Of a stretch of DNA of 62,083 nt, positions 29,039 through 41,300 are shown piece by piece (the stretch's first letter is position 1; each line of letters starts with the position of its first letter). The stretch is from a virus: IMG/VR virus record IMGVR_UViG_3300034198_027699, positions 1 through 62,083 of that record. The stretch is one strand, 5' to 3'. The notes beneath the pieces were generated by a model. The model was given only the letters and a program-made list of their open reading frames with translations. It made no database searches and was not told the DNA's origin. The position numbers and the translations under genes are program-made.

Positions 29039-30753
29039 TGACAGAGAAAAGTGTTATTTCAAAAAATACACAAAATATAAAATTAAATATAGAAAAAATT
29101 TATAGAGATTTTTTCTATCCAGATAATGGTTTAGGAATAAATAATATAAGAAGTAATATTAATATTATTGAAAATCAAAGTAAATTAACTAAATTTACTG
29201 AAAATAATTTTAATGGTGAAAATGGTATAAATTTAAATAATGATTCTGATAAAGAAAAACAATTAAAACCTGAAACTTCTGCTCAAGAAAGTAGATGTCA
29301 TGCATTTTATAGAATCATTGGATTTCCAGTAGTTTCTAAAAGTAAAGGAATTTATAACCCAGGACATGATATTTACTATGCTAAAGATCAAGAAAAAAAA
29401 GAGATAACATCCCAAAAAAAAGCAAATATTGCTAATGATCAGTTAGATGGATTTCTTAACCTATCACTTATTAGAGAAAGTTATTATAATACTATATTAA
29501 ATTCATTTTTTAATAACAATTCAGTTGAAGCAGGAGTTCTTGCATTGTCTTCTGTAAATTTAAGAAATTTTTCTGATTGTTTAAAAAATATTGATCCTAA
29601 AGATTTTTCATTATCTGACCTTTCTTATAAAATAGATACAAAATCTATAGTTGGCAAAAATAGCAATGTAGATTTTTCAAATTATGTAGATGAGCTTAAT
29701 AATAAGCCAAAAGAAAAATTTATAAAAGAAGTACTTCGGCAAAGATTTCATATTATTAAACCATTTATTGTAGATCCTAGAATAGATATTACCTGTCCAG
29801 CAGAAAAGAAAATTGCAATTCCATTTTTGCCAGATGATTCTTTTTTAAAAGTAAATGAAAATTTTTATACTAAAAGACCTTATATAGAATTAATTATTAT
29901 AAACAGATTTAATAATGGAAATCAAGCGGCTAATTCGGGAGATTATTTACAGTCAACTCTTGATGCTATTAAAAAAATAGAATCAATTAAAGATGAAAAA
30001 ATATTAAATGATATTTCTTCTGGAAATTTATATGGATACGAGGAAAAACAAAGATTTATTTATCATATAAATATAATAAGAGCTATGGCAATAGAATTGG
30101 ATACAGCTATTAAAGGCGTTAAATCAATTCAGAGTAATTATTATTGTTTACCAATACCAAATACAAATGGTCCAGAGTTTGGATGTGGCGTTAGAGATGT
30201 ATTTAGGGGTATTTTTATAGATAAAGATTTATCATACCTTACAACAGATAAAGATAAAGAAATTATTAAATCTACATTACTTTCTGATTTAAAAAATTTT
30301 AATATAGAACTACTCAAATCAAGCTCTCCTGATGTTTCTAGCTATAGTTTTTCAAAGGTTGAAAATGTTTTTGAAACTTCTGATGGATTTGAAAACACAG
30401 CTTTAAAACAAAAAAATAAACTATCTGAAATTAGAAACAGTGATTTAAATAAAATTAGTGCTTATTTGAAAAAAATTGAAATTATTATGGGAGAATTTAG
30501 CGGATTTGGTTTATGTGACGTTTTTGCTATTTTAGGGGCACTATATATAATGCCTAAAGAAAGCCTTTTAGGATTTTTAGATGACGATGCCTTTGCAAGG
30601 GCTAAGAAATTTAGTAGATTATCTGGTCAATTACCCGATAAAAAACCAACAATTGATGTTGCTTTAAAAGATTTAACAACAAATGTTAAGGTTTTTTATG
30701 ATCTTATGGATAAAATAATTAAAGATTATATTAATCTTAATAAAAATCAATAA
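29038..30753 (+). CDS. Unknown baseplate-region protein (571 aa)
   Basis: Its ATG overlaps the preceding TAA by one base (TAATG), so the two genes are translationally coupled and probably act together. The N-terminal 100 residues are polar and Asn/Lys-rich; the rest is mixed alpha/beta with helices such as FIYHINIIRAMAIELDTAIK. There are a few conserved-looking cysteines (ITCPAEKK, FGCGVRDVF) but no enzyme motif or membrane segment. Position between the spike and the gp25-like wedge suggests a wedge or hub-periphery component. I do not recognise the family. Confidence 0.5.
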   Translation: MTEKSVISKNTQNIKLNIEKIYRDFFYPDNGLGINNIRSNINIIENQSKLTKFTENNFNGENGINLNNDSDKEKQLKPETSAQESRCHAFYRIIGFPVVSKSKGIYNPGHDIYYAKDQEKKEITSQKKANIANDQLDGFLNLSLIRESYYNTILNSFFNNNSVEAGVLALSSVNLRNFSDCLKNIDPKDFSLSDLSYKIDTKSIVGKNSNVDFSNYVDELNNKPKEKFIKEVLRQRFHIIKPFIVDPRIDITCPAEKKIAIPFLPDDSFLKVNENFYTKRPYIELIIINRFNNGNQAANSGDYLQSTLDAIKKIESIKDEKILNDISSGNLYGYEEKQRFIYHINIIRAMAIELDTAIKGVKSIQSNYYCLPIPNTNGPEFGCGVRDVFRGIFIDKDLSYLTTDKDKEIIKSTLLSDLKNFNIELLKSSSPDVSSYSFSKVENVFETSDGFENTALKQKNKLSEIRNSDLNKISAYLKKIEIIMGEFSGFGLCDVFAILGALYIMPKESLLGFLDDDAFARAKKFSRLSGQLPDKKPTIDVALKDLTTNVKVFYDLMDKIIKDYINLNKNQ

Positions 30754-30785
30754 TATCTAATAATTCGACATTATATAAGGTAAAA

Positions 30786-31217
30786 ATGTCGTTCGATATC
30801 AAAATAAATAGAGGAGATATTGCCATTGATAATGGTGATTTAAAGAAAGTTGTAGATAGCGAAAAACTTATTCAAGATATATTAAAACTTTGCTTAACTA
30901 CAGCTGGAACAAATCCATTACATCCATGGTATGGCTCTTTTTTGTCAAGAAGTATAGTCGGAAGTGCAACAGATACAAATGTTTTAATTCAAATTTCTAA
31001 ATCACAATTAAATTCTGCTTTAGAAAATTTAAAAAAATTACAAGATTTACAGATGAAAAGTCTGCAAAGAGTTAGTGCTGACGAACAACTTGGCGCAATT
31101 TTAGATATATTAGTTACAAGAAACCCAAATGATCCAAGATTATTTGAAGTAAAAATTAAAGCTGTAAGTAAAGGATTTAAGCCAATTACAACAGCTTTTA
31201 GAGTATCTACGTTATAA
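30786..31217 (+). CDS. gp25-like baseplate wedge protein (143 aa)
   Basis: Size and sequence fit the GPW/gp25 family: SEKLIQDILKLCLTTAGTNP followed by LHPWYGSFLSRSIVG carries the family's typical GTxPxxPxYGxxL core at about residues 41-55. gp25 forms the inner wedge that triggers sheath contraction in T4, phage P2 (gpW) and type VI secretion. It immediately precedes the J/gp6-like wedge gene, the same pairing as in other contractile tails. AAGG lies 7 bases upstream of the start. Although the family is sometimes named lysozyme-like, no catalytic site is implied. Confidence 0.92.
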   Translation: MSFDIKINRGDIAIDNGDLKKVVDSEKLIQDILKLCLTTAGTNPLHPWYGSFLSRSIVGSATDTNVLIQISKSQLNSALENLKKLQDLQMKSLQRVSADEQLGAILDILVTRNPNDPRLFEVKIKAVSKGFKPITTAFRVSTL

Positions 31218-31242
31218 TATATAATATATGTAGGAAATAAAT

Positions 31243-34200
31243 ATGGTCTCTATTAGAAGCGTCAATGAAATAATATTAAATTTAATAGATTTTTTTAAGC
31301 TTACACAGCCTGATTTAGATACTAAACCAGGAACTGTGTCTAGAGATTTATTTATTGATGCTCCAGCTAGTCAAATTGCATTATTGTATGATGAATTGGC
31401 AGGAGTAGCAAATAAACAGTCATTAAGACTAGTATCTGGTACTGATTTAGATAAATTAGCAAAAAATTTCGGAGTTGCACGACAACAATCTAATAAATCT
31501 ACTGGCGTAGCATTATTGACCTTTTCTTCTTTAAATTCACCTATAAATGTTAATAAAGGAGACACTATTACATCTAATAGTGGATTGACCTTTAGTGTTG
31601 TCAATGGGGTTTCTATACTTCCAGCATCAATTAATTATTATAAATCAGTTGCAGCCAAATATAGAAATGAATTATATTCAGTTGGAATTTCAGACACATT
31701 AGCATTTGAAGTTACAGTAATTTCTTCTACATCTGGGACAGTTGGTAATATTGGAAAATTTACACTGAAAAGAACAAATATTCCAGGAATATCTAATGTA
31801 ACAAATATAAACTCTTTTATTGGTGGAACTGACCAAGAATCAGATGCATCTTTTAGAAGTCGTGTATTATCAACATTTAGTGGTTCTAGTGTAGGTACAG
31901 TTTTAGGTTATCAAAATATTGCTTTAGCTACTACAGGCGTTATAGATGCAGCAGTAATAGAGCCAGGTGATCCATTAATGACTAGAGATGGAACTGAAAC
32001 AATTACTAATGCTGATGGTTCAAAGACAATTATTAATGAAGGTACTGGTGGGAAAGTAGATATTGTAGTATTAGGTAATTTTTTACAACAAAATACTGAT
32101 TCATTTATCTATCAAGATAAAAGCAATAATAATGATCCAACTGATTCAAAAAATGATTTTATATTGGGTCAAATTGCTGGAGATGAAAATAAAACAATTA
32201 ATAGAAAAAGAATAGATAATATTGCAAATAATCAATTACCACAACAGCCTGTAAATAAAATATTACAAATTACAGGGTCTATAAGTGGTTCTAATTTTGC
32301 AGAAAAAACTGTTGATTCCTACGGTAGAATATCTGGAAATTATGAACTCTTAAAAGATACAGGAGTATATAATGGGTCTCCTTGGGGATTTGATTCTATA
32401 CACTGGGTTTCAGATAGAATCTCATTATTTCAAGATGAAAGAGTAAAAGGTCAAAATAATGGACAAGATCCTACAAGTTTTACAGGCTTATTAGAAATAC
32501 CTAAGGCTCAACAAATAATACCTATAGTTAATGAAGATAGTGAAGTTACATCTGATAGATCTATAATTAAATTATTACATACTCCAGCAAGTAATGTTAC
32601 TAGAGTATTTAATGTCAACACTGGTGAAAGATATATTGTTGTTAGTCAAAATTTAGACAGCACATCAGGACTAAATACTTCTGGAAGAATTAAAATTTCA
32701 GGAAATACTTTACCTGTACAGACAGATGTTTTACAAGTAGATTATAATTGGACTGTTGAATATGATCAATATTCAGATTATGATGGTTTAAAAAATACAT
32801 CTAATATTAGAAATGTAGTAGATAGCATTGATTGGGGATTTTCTTCAAAAGTTAAAAATGAATATATTTTATTTAAACTAGATGCTACTAATAATTTTTA
32901 TGTTGGAAATGCTATTCACCCAATATCAACAGTAGTTTCTGCAAATCAATTTGAAGAGGCAGATGCTATTGTTAGTATAGTTACATCTGGTATTTTTACT
33001 GGAAGATTATCTATAAAATTAGAAAGATTACCAGCAATAATTGATACTATTGATTCTGTAAAATTAAAACATTCAGATACAGAAGTATATTTTACGGCAC
33101 AACAAGATGGAACATTTACTAACAGTTCAGAAGTAGTGGGAGTAAATTTAGTATATAGTACATCAATAGTTTTACCAATAGATACTCCTGCTAATGTTGG
33201 CGATAAGCTTACAGTAAGATTTAATTCAAAAGATGTTTATCATCAAAATAATTCAGTAGGAAATTCTTCTGGAACACAAATTAATATTCCATCTAGTCAA
33301 GTTGATAGCACTGCAAACACAGTTGGATTATTAGTATCTTATATAGCAAATACAAATCAATTATATTCATCTGCTATTTCCTCATTACCTGCTAGTAGAT
33401 CTGGAAATGGATATTTACTATCAAATAATTTAGGATTTAATAATGTTAATATTTCAAATATTTCAAAAAGAGAATTTCAAAGTGTAAAATTAAACACTAG
33501 TAATCAACTTTATATTGATTTAAATATTTCATCTCAAGATTATTCTTTAGATCAGTCACAGATTTTATCCTTAGTTAGATTATCTGATGGTTATGAATTA
33601 TGGAATTCAGATTATCCTGGAACCATTATAAATGGAGATAATGGAAATTATCAGCTTATTTTAAGTGGCTATAATTCACCCACTACTTTAGATAAAGTTT
33701 TAGCCATTTATTATGCTACAGATAAATCTAGATTTCAGCCATTTACTTATCAAAATAAATTGATTAAGTATAGAATTGATCAGGTTAACAAAAATAGTTT
33801 AAATCAAAAATTATTTATAAAATTAAATAATTTTGAAAGCCAAACTGGATTATCTTTTTCAGTACTAGAGCCTAATACAGACTCTGAATTATTTGCAGTA
33901 AATGATGGATATATTGTTGAAAATGGCAGTTCTGCTATCATTGGTAGCATGTCAGTAGATTTTTCAACTTTATTAGATATAAATAATAAAAAAATTAAAA
34001 TATATGATAGCAGTAGTATTAATAATGGTATTTATGATATTGTAAGTTATAATTTATCTAATAATACTATAGTAATAAATAACTCATTAAATTCTATTAA
34101 TAAAAATCAAATTTGTATTATTAGATTATTAGACGGAAAAGAAATATGGAATAGCAATGGTTTAATAGATATTGATAATAATCAATTAATTTTACCATCA

Positions 34201-35334
34201 GATATTTTAGCTGAAGAAAATGATTTAGCTTTTATTTTATATTATGAATATATTAATTTAAAACAATCTACACCTAGAATTAGTTCAATTTTAACAGATC
34301 AAGTAATTAATTCTGGAACTATAACAGTAAGCGGCACTTCTATTACTAAAGTAGCTAATGCTGTTTTCACAGCAACTAATACAGGTTTAAAATTAAACTT
34401 ATCTGAAGCAGTGAGAAAATCTTTAGGATTAAGCTCTAACGCATCAATTCCATCTAATATAAAACTTGTAAGAATAAGTAAATTAGAAAAAGTTACTACT
34501 ATTAATAATAGCAGTGATGAAATATTAAGCATATTAAATGAATATGATTTAAAAAATACTAAATTACAAGAAAATTCATTTTATTTAGAAGATTTTATAG
34601 CAGATTCTTCATTACAAAATTTAGAATTTGTATTACCATCTACAAATAATAATACTTCAACAACAGATTCTCAAAATTTACCAAAACTAGGTGACAGGTT
34701 AAGGGTAACATTTTATTACACTACAGAAAATGATTCTGAAAATTTATCATATACTAAAAATGGCACTCTTTATAGTAACAAAAAATTTATATTATTTAAT
34801 AAAATATTTGTTAATAGCGGATTTAAATCATCACTATCATCTCGTTTAACATTCAATACTATTAATCAACCAAATATTGGGGCAAGATATACAGTATTTT
34901 ATGACTATTTAGCTCCAAAACCAAATGAAAGAATATCTATTGAATATAACTATAATAAAATTATATCAGATGTTACATTTAATGTAGAAAACTCTAGACC
35001 AATCAATGCCGACGTATTAGTACGCCAGGCAAAACCAATATTAATTGATTTAACTATGAATATAGTTATATCAGAATCATCATTAGGAGTATCTAATACT
35101 GTTATTCAAAGCGTAAAAGATCAACTATCTACAGCTTTAAATTCAAATACTCTTGCAGCTGTTATAGATCAAATTACATTAATAAATATAGCTCAAGGTG
35201 TTAGCGGTGTAGCTAGAGCTAGAGTTGTTTATTTAAATAAAACAGGGGTTACAGGTCAAGTTTTAACTTTAACTGCACAAAAAGACGAATATTTTGTTTC
35301 TAATAACGTAATTGTAAACACAGAGACTAGATAA
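31243..35334 (+). CDS. gp6/J-like baseplate wedge protein (1363 aa)
   Basis: The N-terminal 250 residues match the baseplate-J family: GTVSRDLFIDAPASQIALLY, then LVSGTDLDKLAKNFGVARQQ, FIGGTDQESDASFRSRVLST and GTVLGYQNIALATTGVIDAA. The C-terminus has the usual ending (RPINADVLVRQAKPILIDLT and a final VSGVARARVVYLNKTG). Between them is a large insertion (about 260-1220) built of beta modules, including a SAIIGSMSVDFSTLL module (about 896-968) and two units around LVRLSDGYELWNS and IIRLLDGKEIWNS. The wedge ring joins hub to sheath and changes shape at infection. The insertion more than doubles normal length and may face outward. Its stop overlaps the next start (TAATG). Confidence 0.9.
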   Translation: MVSIRSVNEIILNLIDFFKLTQPDLDTKPGTVSRDLFIDAPASQIALLYDELAGVANKQSLRLVSGTDLDKLAKNFGVARQQSNKSTGVALLTFSSLNSPINVNKGDTITSNSGLTFSVVNGVSILPASINYYKSVAAKYRNELYSVGISDTLAFEVTVISSTSGTVGNIGKFTLKRTNIPGISNVTNINSFIGGTDQESDASFRSRVLSTFSGSSVGTVLGYQNIALATTGVIDAAVIEPGDPLMTRDGTETITNADGSKTIINEGTGGKVDIVVLGNFLQQNTDSFIYQDKSNNNDPTDSKNDFILGQIAGDENKTINRKRIDNIANNQLPQQPVNKILQITGSISGSNFAEKTVDSYGRISGNYELLKDTGVYNGSPWGFDSIHWVSDRISLFQDERVKGQNNGQDPTSFTGLLEIPKAQQIIPIVNEDSEVTSDRSIIKLLHTPASNVTRVFNVNTGERYIVVSQNLDSTSGLNTSGRIKISGNTLPVQTDVLQVDYNWTVEYDQYSDYDGLKNTSNIRNVVDSIDWGFSSKVKNEYILFKLDATNNFYVGNAIHPISTVVSANQFEEADAIVSIVTSGIFTGRLSIKLERLPAIIDTIDSVKLKHSDTEVYFTAQQDGTFTNSSEVVGVNLVYSTSIVLPIDTPANVGDKLTVRFNSKDVYHQNNSVGNSSGTQINIPSSQVDSTANTVGLLVSYIANTNQLYSSAISSLPASRSGNGYLLSNNLGFNNVNISNISKREFQSVKLNTSNQLYIDLNISSQDYSLDQSQILSLVRLSDGYELWNSDYPGTIINGDNGNYQLILSGYNSPTTLDKVLAIYYATDKSRFQPFTYQNKLIKYRIDQVNKNSLNQKLFIKLNNFESQTGLSFSVLEPNTDSELFAVNDGYIVENGSSAIIGSMSVDFSTLLDINNKKIKIYDSSSINNGIYDIVSYNLSNNTIVINNSLNSINKNQICIIRLLDGKEIWNSNGLIDIDNNQLILPSDILAEENDLAFILYYEYINLKQSTPRISSILTDQVINSGTITVSGTSITKVANAVFTATNTGLKLNLSEAVRKSLGLSSNASIPSNIKLVRISKLEKVTTINNSSDEILSILNEYDLKNTKLQENSFYLEDFIADSSLQNLEFVLPSTNNNTSTTDSQNLPKLGDRLRVTFYYTTENDSENLSYTKNGTLYSNKKFILFNKIFVNSGFKSSLSSRLTFNTINQPNIGARYTVFYDYLAPKPNERISIEYNYNKIISDVTFNVENSRPINADVLVRQAKPILIDLTMNIVISESSLGVSNTVIQSVKDQLSTALNSNTLAAVIDQITLINIAQGVSGVARARVVYLNKTGVTGQVLTLTAQKDEYFVSNNVIVNTETR

Positions 35335-38300
35335 TGGAAAATTTAAGAATAGTTAATGTAAAAATTAATAGCAGTACATCAATTACAGTATCTTTTACTG
35401 ATAATTTAACTTCTAATTTAACTGTATCAAATGTTTTAATTAAATCAAACACTATTAATGTCCCAGATTCGCAAACTATTTCTATTTCAGTAAATAAAAA
35501 AGATTTAGAGATTACATCTTTGCCGCTTTCTAGTTTTGCAAGTTATTATTTAGAGCTTAAATCAACAAATAAATATCCTTTTATTTCTATAAATGGAGAG
35601 TCTAAACTATTAGAAGATGGAATTAATAATAAATATTATTTTATCGCTCCAATTGAACCAGAAAATCCAATACAGTCAAATTTAAAAAATTATTTTAAAG
35701 ATAATATATATAATATTGATGACGATACAACTGTTGTTGGATCATATGTTAGATCTTTATCTAAAAATTTAGCTAGAGCTTTATATGATATACGCCAAGT
35801 AAAAAATGAAAACTATTTATCTACAAATATTGTTGATGAAAGAATAGTCAGAGGCGATGGACCATATGATAGGTTATCTGAAGAAGGCGCTTATGAAATA
35901 ATAAGAGTTGGATTAACACCAGCAGGCACTTCTGCTCATAAAAAATTTACTTTAAGTTATGCCCCATTCTATCCTATTTCTTTACAAAAAGAAAGCTATA
36001 CAGAAATATTAACCCCAGATAGTATTAATGAAAATGGTAAATTTAATATAAATGATTTAATATTAAATGTTAATAAATTACCTATTATTAAAGTAAATAG
36101 CATAATTTTTACAATAAACTCTGCAACACCAATATATAAATATAATATTGAAAATTTAGGATATCAAATTTTTGATTCTAAATATGATCAAGAGTATGGG
36201 TTTACTTATCCATTATTAAATAATAATCAAATTAAATTAAATGATCAAATCATATCAGATCCTTTATTTGATATTAACAACATTATTAATGTATCTATTG
36301 AATATGAATATAAAAATTTAGGATTAATTGTTAGTTCCGATTCTGTTACATCATATACATTTTACAATTCTATTAGAGAAGTTTTGCCACCAATTATTAA
36401 TGTTTTTAATTTAAAACATGCCCCTATCGTTAATAATAGTGGGACTATACCAGATCTTGCAGGCATAACTTTTACTGATCCTAATCAGCCACCAAACGGT
36501 ATTCATCCTGCATTCAAAAATGAAATACCATTTAGATTAAATGGTTTGCCAAGTATGCCAGGACAATATTCAATTGATTATAGTACTGGTACTGTTTATG
36601 TCTATGGAGAAGATTTTAAAAATGATGGTACTGGACCATATCCACCATTAGCTACTTATAAATACAAATATACATTCAAACAAGATCAGGATTATACTTT
36701 TGATAATACAACTTATGATATTGTTGCATTGCCAATTGGTAATTTAATTAATAATCCAGGCTTTATTGAATTTGATTATGAGCAAGTATTAGTACCAGGA
36801 ATTGACTATGATGCTCAAGTTCATAAAGAAGCTTTATCAGAAAGAATTGAAAATAGAATTGTAGCTTTAAATGCAATTAAAGTAAAGAATACTCCAATAA
36901 CTAATGTATTTCAAGTATATAATGAAACTACTGGTGAAATATATGTAATTGATAGATGGGATTCTGATAAAATTTATATTAAATATTTTAATGCGCCAAA
37001 TATTCAAAATAAAAAATCAGAAAAAGTATCTTTTAATAACGTAAGTAATGAATTATTATTTGTTGATAGCTTTATTACAAACTCATCATTTTTAAAAGTC
37101 TTTAAAATTTTATTAAAGAATAATAATATTATCGCTGCAACTGAAGATGCATTTGGATCATCTATAAATACTAGTGTGTCTTTTTCTAAAATTGATATTT
37201 TTGCTATAGAAAAATGGTTTGATAAAAATCAGCTAGTAGAAGCCAATATTGATAATTTAAAAGATATTGGAGAATATTGCATTGATTATATTAATGGAAT
37301 TATTTATTGCGCAGTATCAAATACACAAGATAATAATATAGGCACTATAAATTATAAAAGCGATAGAATATCGCTTATAAATCCACACATTATTAGTGTT
37401 GATGATGTTTATTATCAAATAGACCCTTTATCTATAAAAAATAAACAAATTTCTTATATATCATTTAATGATGGATATGTTATACCAGATCAATTACAAT
37501 ATTCAGATGAAGATTCTTTAAATAATGTTACAGAATCTTTTTATCAAATATTAAATGGTTCAGTAGGATCTTTTGTTGATGCTCAATTTGTTCCAGGTGT
37601 AACTAATCAAGTTAAATTTGTAAGAAGTCTTTTTGAATTTGATGATTTAATAAATAATAATTATCCAATTAATTTTGCAAATTATTCTGAACCAAATAAC
37701 TTTAATATTACTGTAAATAATTATTATAAAGAAGTATTGTATCCTATAGAATTTGATGGAACTAATTATTTTATTAAATTAAATGAAAATATTACATATT
37801 TATCACCAAATATATCTTTTAATTTTAATGTAATTAGAGTAAGCGACTCAGCTGAATTGTGGGATAATTCAGGCTATATTGTTCCTGGAGAGCCTGCTAA
37901 ATTGATTTTATCAGGAGTTAATGCGCCAGCTGCAGGACAATTAGTTAATGTAATTTATAATTTTACTATTGAAAATTTATCAAGAATTATTGTTGATTAT
38001 AATAAAGGAGATTTATTTATTGATTATTCATATCTTTCAGATGAAATATTAGTTAGTTATGAATATGGTGATAACGTAATTGATTTTAGATCTAGCACAA
38101 CAGTATCAGCAAATACAGGATACTATGCAAGTTATAAAGTAGGCGCTCTAAGAGATGCTTTATTAAAAAACTTTGGCAATCTAGTTAATATACCAGAATT
38201 AACAAATGTTGATTTGACATTTGATAGAGAAAGATATCGTGATTCATTGACAGCAGCAATGTCTTCATTTATTCAAGGTCCAACTTTAAGTGCTATAAAA

Positions 38301-41300
38301 AATATTGGAAAAACCATATCACATATTGAGCCGCAAGTTATTGAATCGGCTTTTGAAAATTGGTCATTGGGATCTAGCGTATTAAATCCATCAAGTGTTA
38401 AAACAACAGGTGAATTTAATTTGTTGCCAGCAAAATATTATAATGGTGTTTTAATTAATTCAGAAAATCAAACTATAAGTTTACCCGCATCATCTAACTT
38501 AAGATTAGAAGAAGGTACTTTTGAAACTTGGATATCGCCTGAATGGAATGGTTTAGATAATGATGCAACATTAACTTTTGAAGTTAATTATAATAACAAT
38601 TTAATTGATAGCAAAAAAGTTTTTATAGGAGCATCTGAATACCATCCTACTATAAAAAATAGAAAATTTACAATAAATAAAAAAGATATTTTATCTGGAT
38701 CTCCAAATACTAATAAGGATGGAGTATTTATTTATTATGATAAAGATATTTCTGGAAGTTTTAATAGATGGTATGTTCAAGTAATTGATGGATATGTTGA
38801 TGGATTGTCTTATAACTATAAATTTAAAATAAGTTCAAATGGATCATTTTATGATTCTAAAAGTTTAGAAGTACCTACGCCAGCTAATTTAAACATTTTT
38901 TCTGGAAATAGCTTAATTAATTTTTCTATTATAGGCAATGGATTACTAGATCAAACAATAACATTTTTATCTGATATAGATCATTATCTTTTAGATCTTG
39001 GAGAAGAAAAAAATATAAATAGATTATCTCTATTTAAAGATGTTTCCGGTTACTTTAATTTTAAAGTATTCGATAAAGACAAAAATACATATTCAATTAG
39101 TGCAGATGTATCTAATTGGAAATCTGGGGAATTACATCATATTGCGGCTTCATGGAAATTAAATAATAGAGATTGCCAAGATGAAATGCATCTATTTATT
39201 GACGGACTAGAAGTACCAAATATAATAAAATACTCTCAAAAATTACAGCCATATTTACATCAAAAATTTAGAACAATAAGTTCAGAAGAAATATTAGGAT
39301 TAAATAATAAAGATATTATAAGTTCAATAGATTTAAAAACTACTATAAATACTAATACTGTAACTTCTTCTATAAATTTTAGTGCATATAATATTTCTAT
39401 TGGTGATCAAATTTTTATTGATGAAGATGGTTTTAATGTTTCAGGATATACTATTACTGGAATAAATGGTCAAACACTAACTTTAAATAGTGTAATGCCA
39501 TTAACTATTTCTAATGGCAGATATTCTGTCAATAGGACTTCTTTTGTAGTAAATTCAGATATTGACATCTCTTCTAATATTGCTGTTAGTAGAGTTCCTG
39601 CGGCTATTTTAGGTTCAGATTTAACTACAGTTTCTGGAACAAATATTGTAACATCTCTTTCTAAAGATTTTGATATGCTAGGTGTATCTGCTGGTGATTT
39701 AATAAGAATTGAAGACCCTTCTTTAGAATTAACATATAATATTATTGGAGTTTCATCAAACTCTATAACAATTACAGATGATTTGCCAGTATCATTAACA
39801 AATGCTAATTTCACAATTTATTCTAATAATACTGCAATTGAAATACCAGGCACTAGAGCATTGTTTCCATCATATTCTATTTTTAAAGATGTAAATCGTA
39901 ATAATAACATTACAATTTCTAATAATTTATTTGCTAATGATTTAATAATTATTAATACATTAGGTTTAAATCACAGATTAGTAAAACACAAATACTATAT
40001 GTGGTCAAATAATACAAGTAACATTATTACAACAAAAATGCCAGCTCCAATTTCTTTTGACGATGTTGCAATTAAAAAAATTATTTTACCATCGACCATA
40101 ATAAATAGTTCTAATGCAACTTTATCTGGAGGAATATATGATTCTAATAATTTAGATGTATTTCCACCATCAAACTCTGAAAATGGCAGAACAATTAGTG
40201 CAACAATTAGTGGAAATAATGTTGACTTCTCTTCTCCAGTTACTGTAACAATTGAAGGTCTAGTTGGAATTAATACAGTTAGTGAAACTATAACATTTAG
40301 TGATTATGGAACTGTAGATTTTACAAATAAATATTTAAAAACTAATTATGTTAAGATTTCAGTTAAACCAATAGATATTAATAAAAATGCAGTCGTTTTA
40401 GAATGTAAAGAAAAGTATTCTATTACTCAGCCAGAATCTAGTACATTGTTCGGATTAATAAAATATGCTTATACAGCAAATTCAGGTATAGACCTATATT
40501 CTAATGATGGTTATACTGTAACTGATAATACTAAATTATTTAATGGGTCTGAAATCGGCAATTATTTAGTAATTAATTCTCCTCCAGAAGTAGCTGGATA
40601 TTATAAAATAATAGATGTATCTTTTGACAGGAAAACATTAACTTTAGATTCTGCAGTTCCAGCATTTACTCTACCATTATCTAGCTTTAGTAATGGCATT
40701 TATCAAATAATAAAGGTTACCGACTCTAGAAGTGGTTTTGAAAATGGATTCTTTATTTTTGAATCCAGCTATCTTCCAAGTCAAGGATATTTGCTATCTA
40801 AAGGCTTTTATGATATTGAATATCAAACATATTTGCAAATAAAAATTAGTTCAATTAATTCTCCTATGTTTATAGGAAGTGATTTTAATGGTTCAAGTCA
40901 AATAAATTCAATTTTAGATCAAGTTAAAATATATTCTACAAAATTAACTGATACTAGAATAGGCGAAAGTATTCCACAAAATCAAAGATCTATAACTAAA
41001 GATTTTAATTCTCTAAAGCCATTAACAAAAGATAATAATACATTAGTATTAATGAATTTTGATTCATATCCTTTTACAAATGATGCAGATTTTTATAAAA
41101 CTACAAATTATTTAAATAAACATTTTCAATCTGCTTTAGTTGTAAATGAAAATTTTGGAAATAGTTTAGTCCTTCTAGATGATCCGCTAATCATTCCTAA
41201 TGATGGCATCTTAGATACTAAAAAACAAGCTACAATAGAATTTTGGGTTAATCCAATTTTTGATACTGGATATGATTTAAATGAAAGATATTATTTTGAT

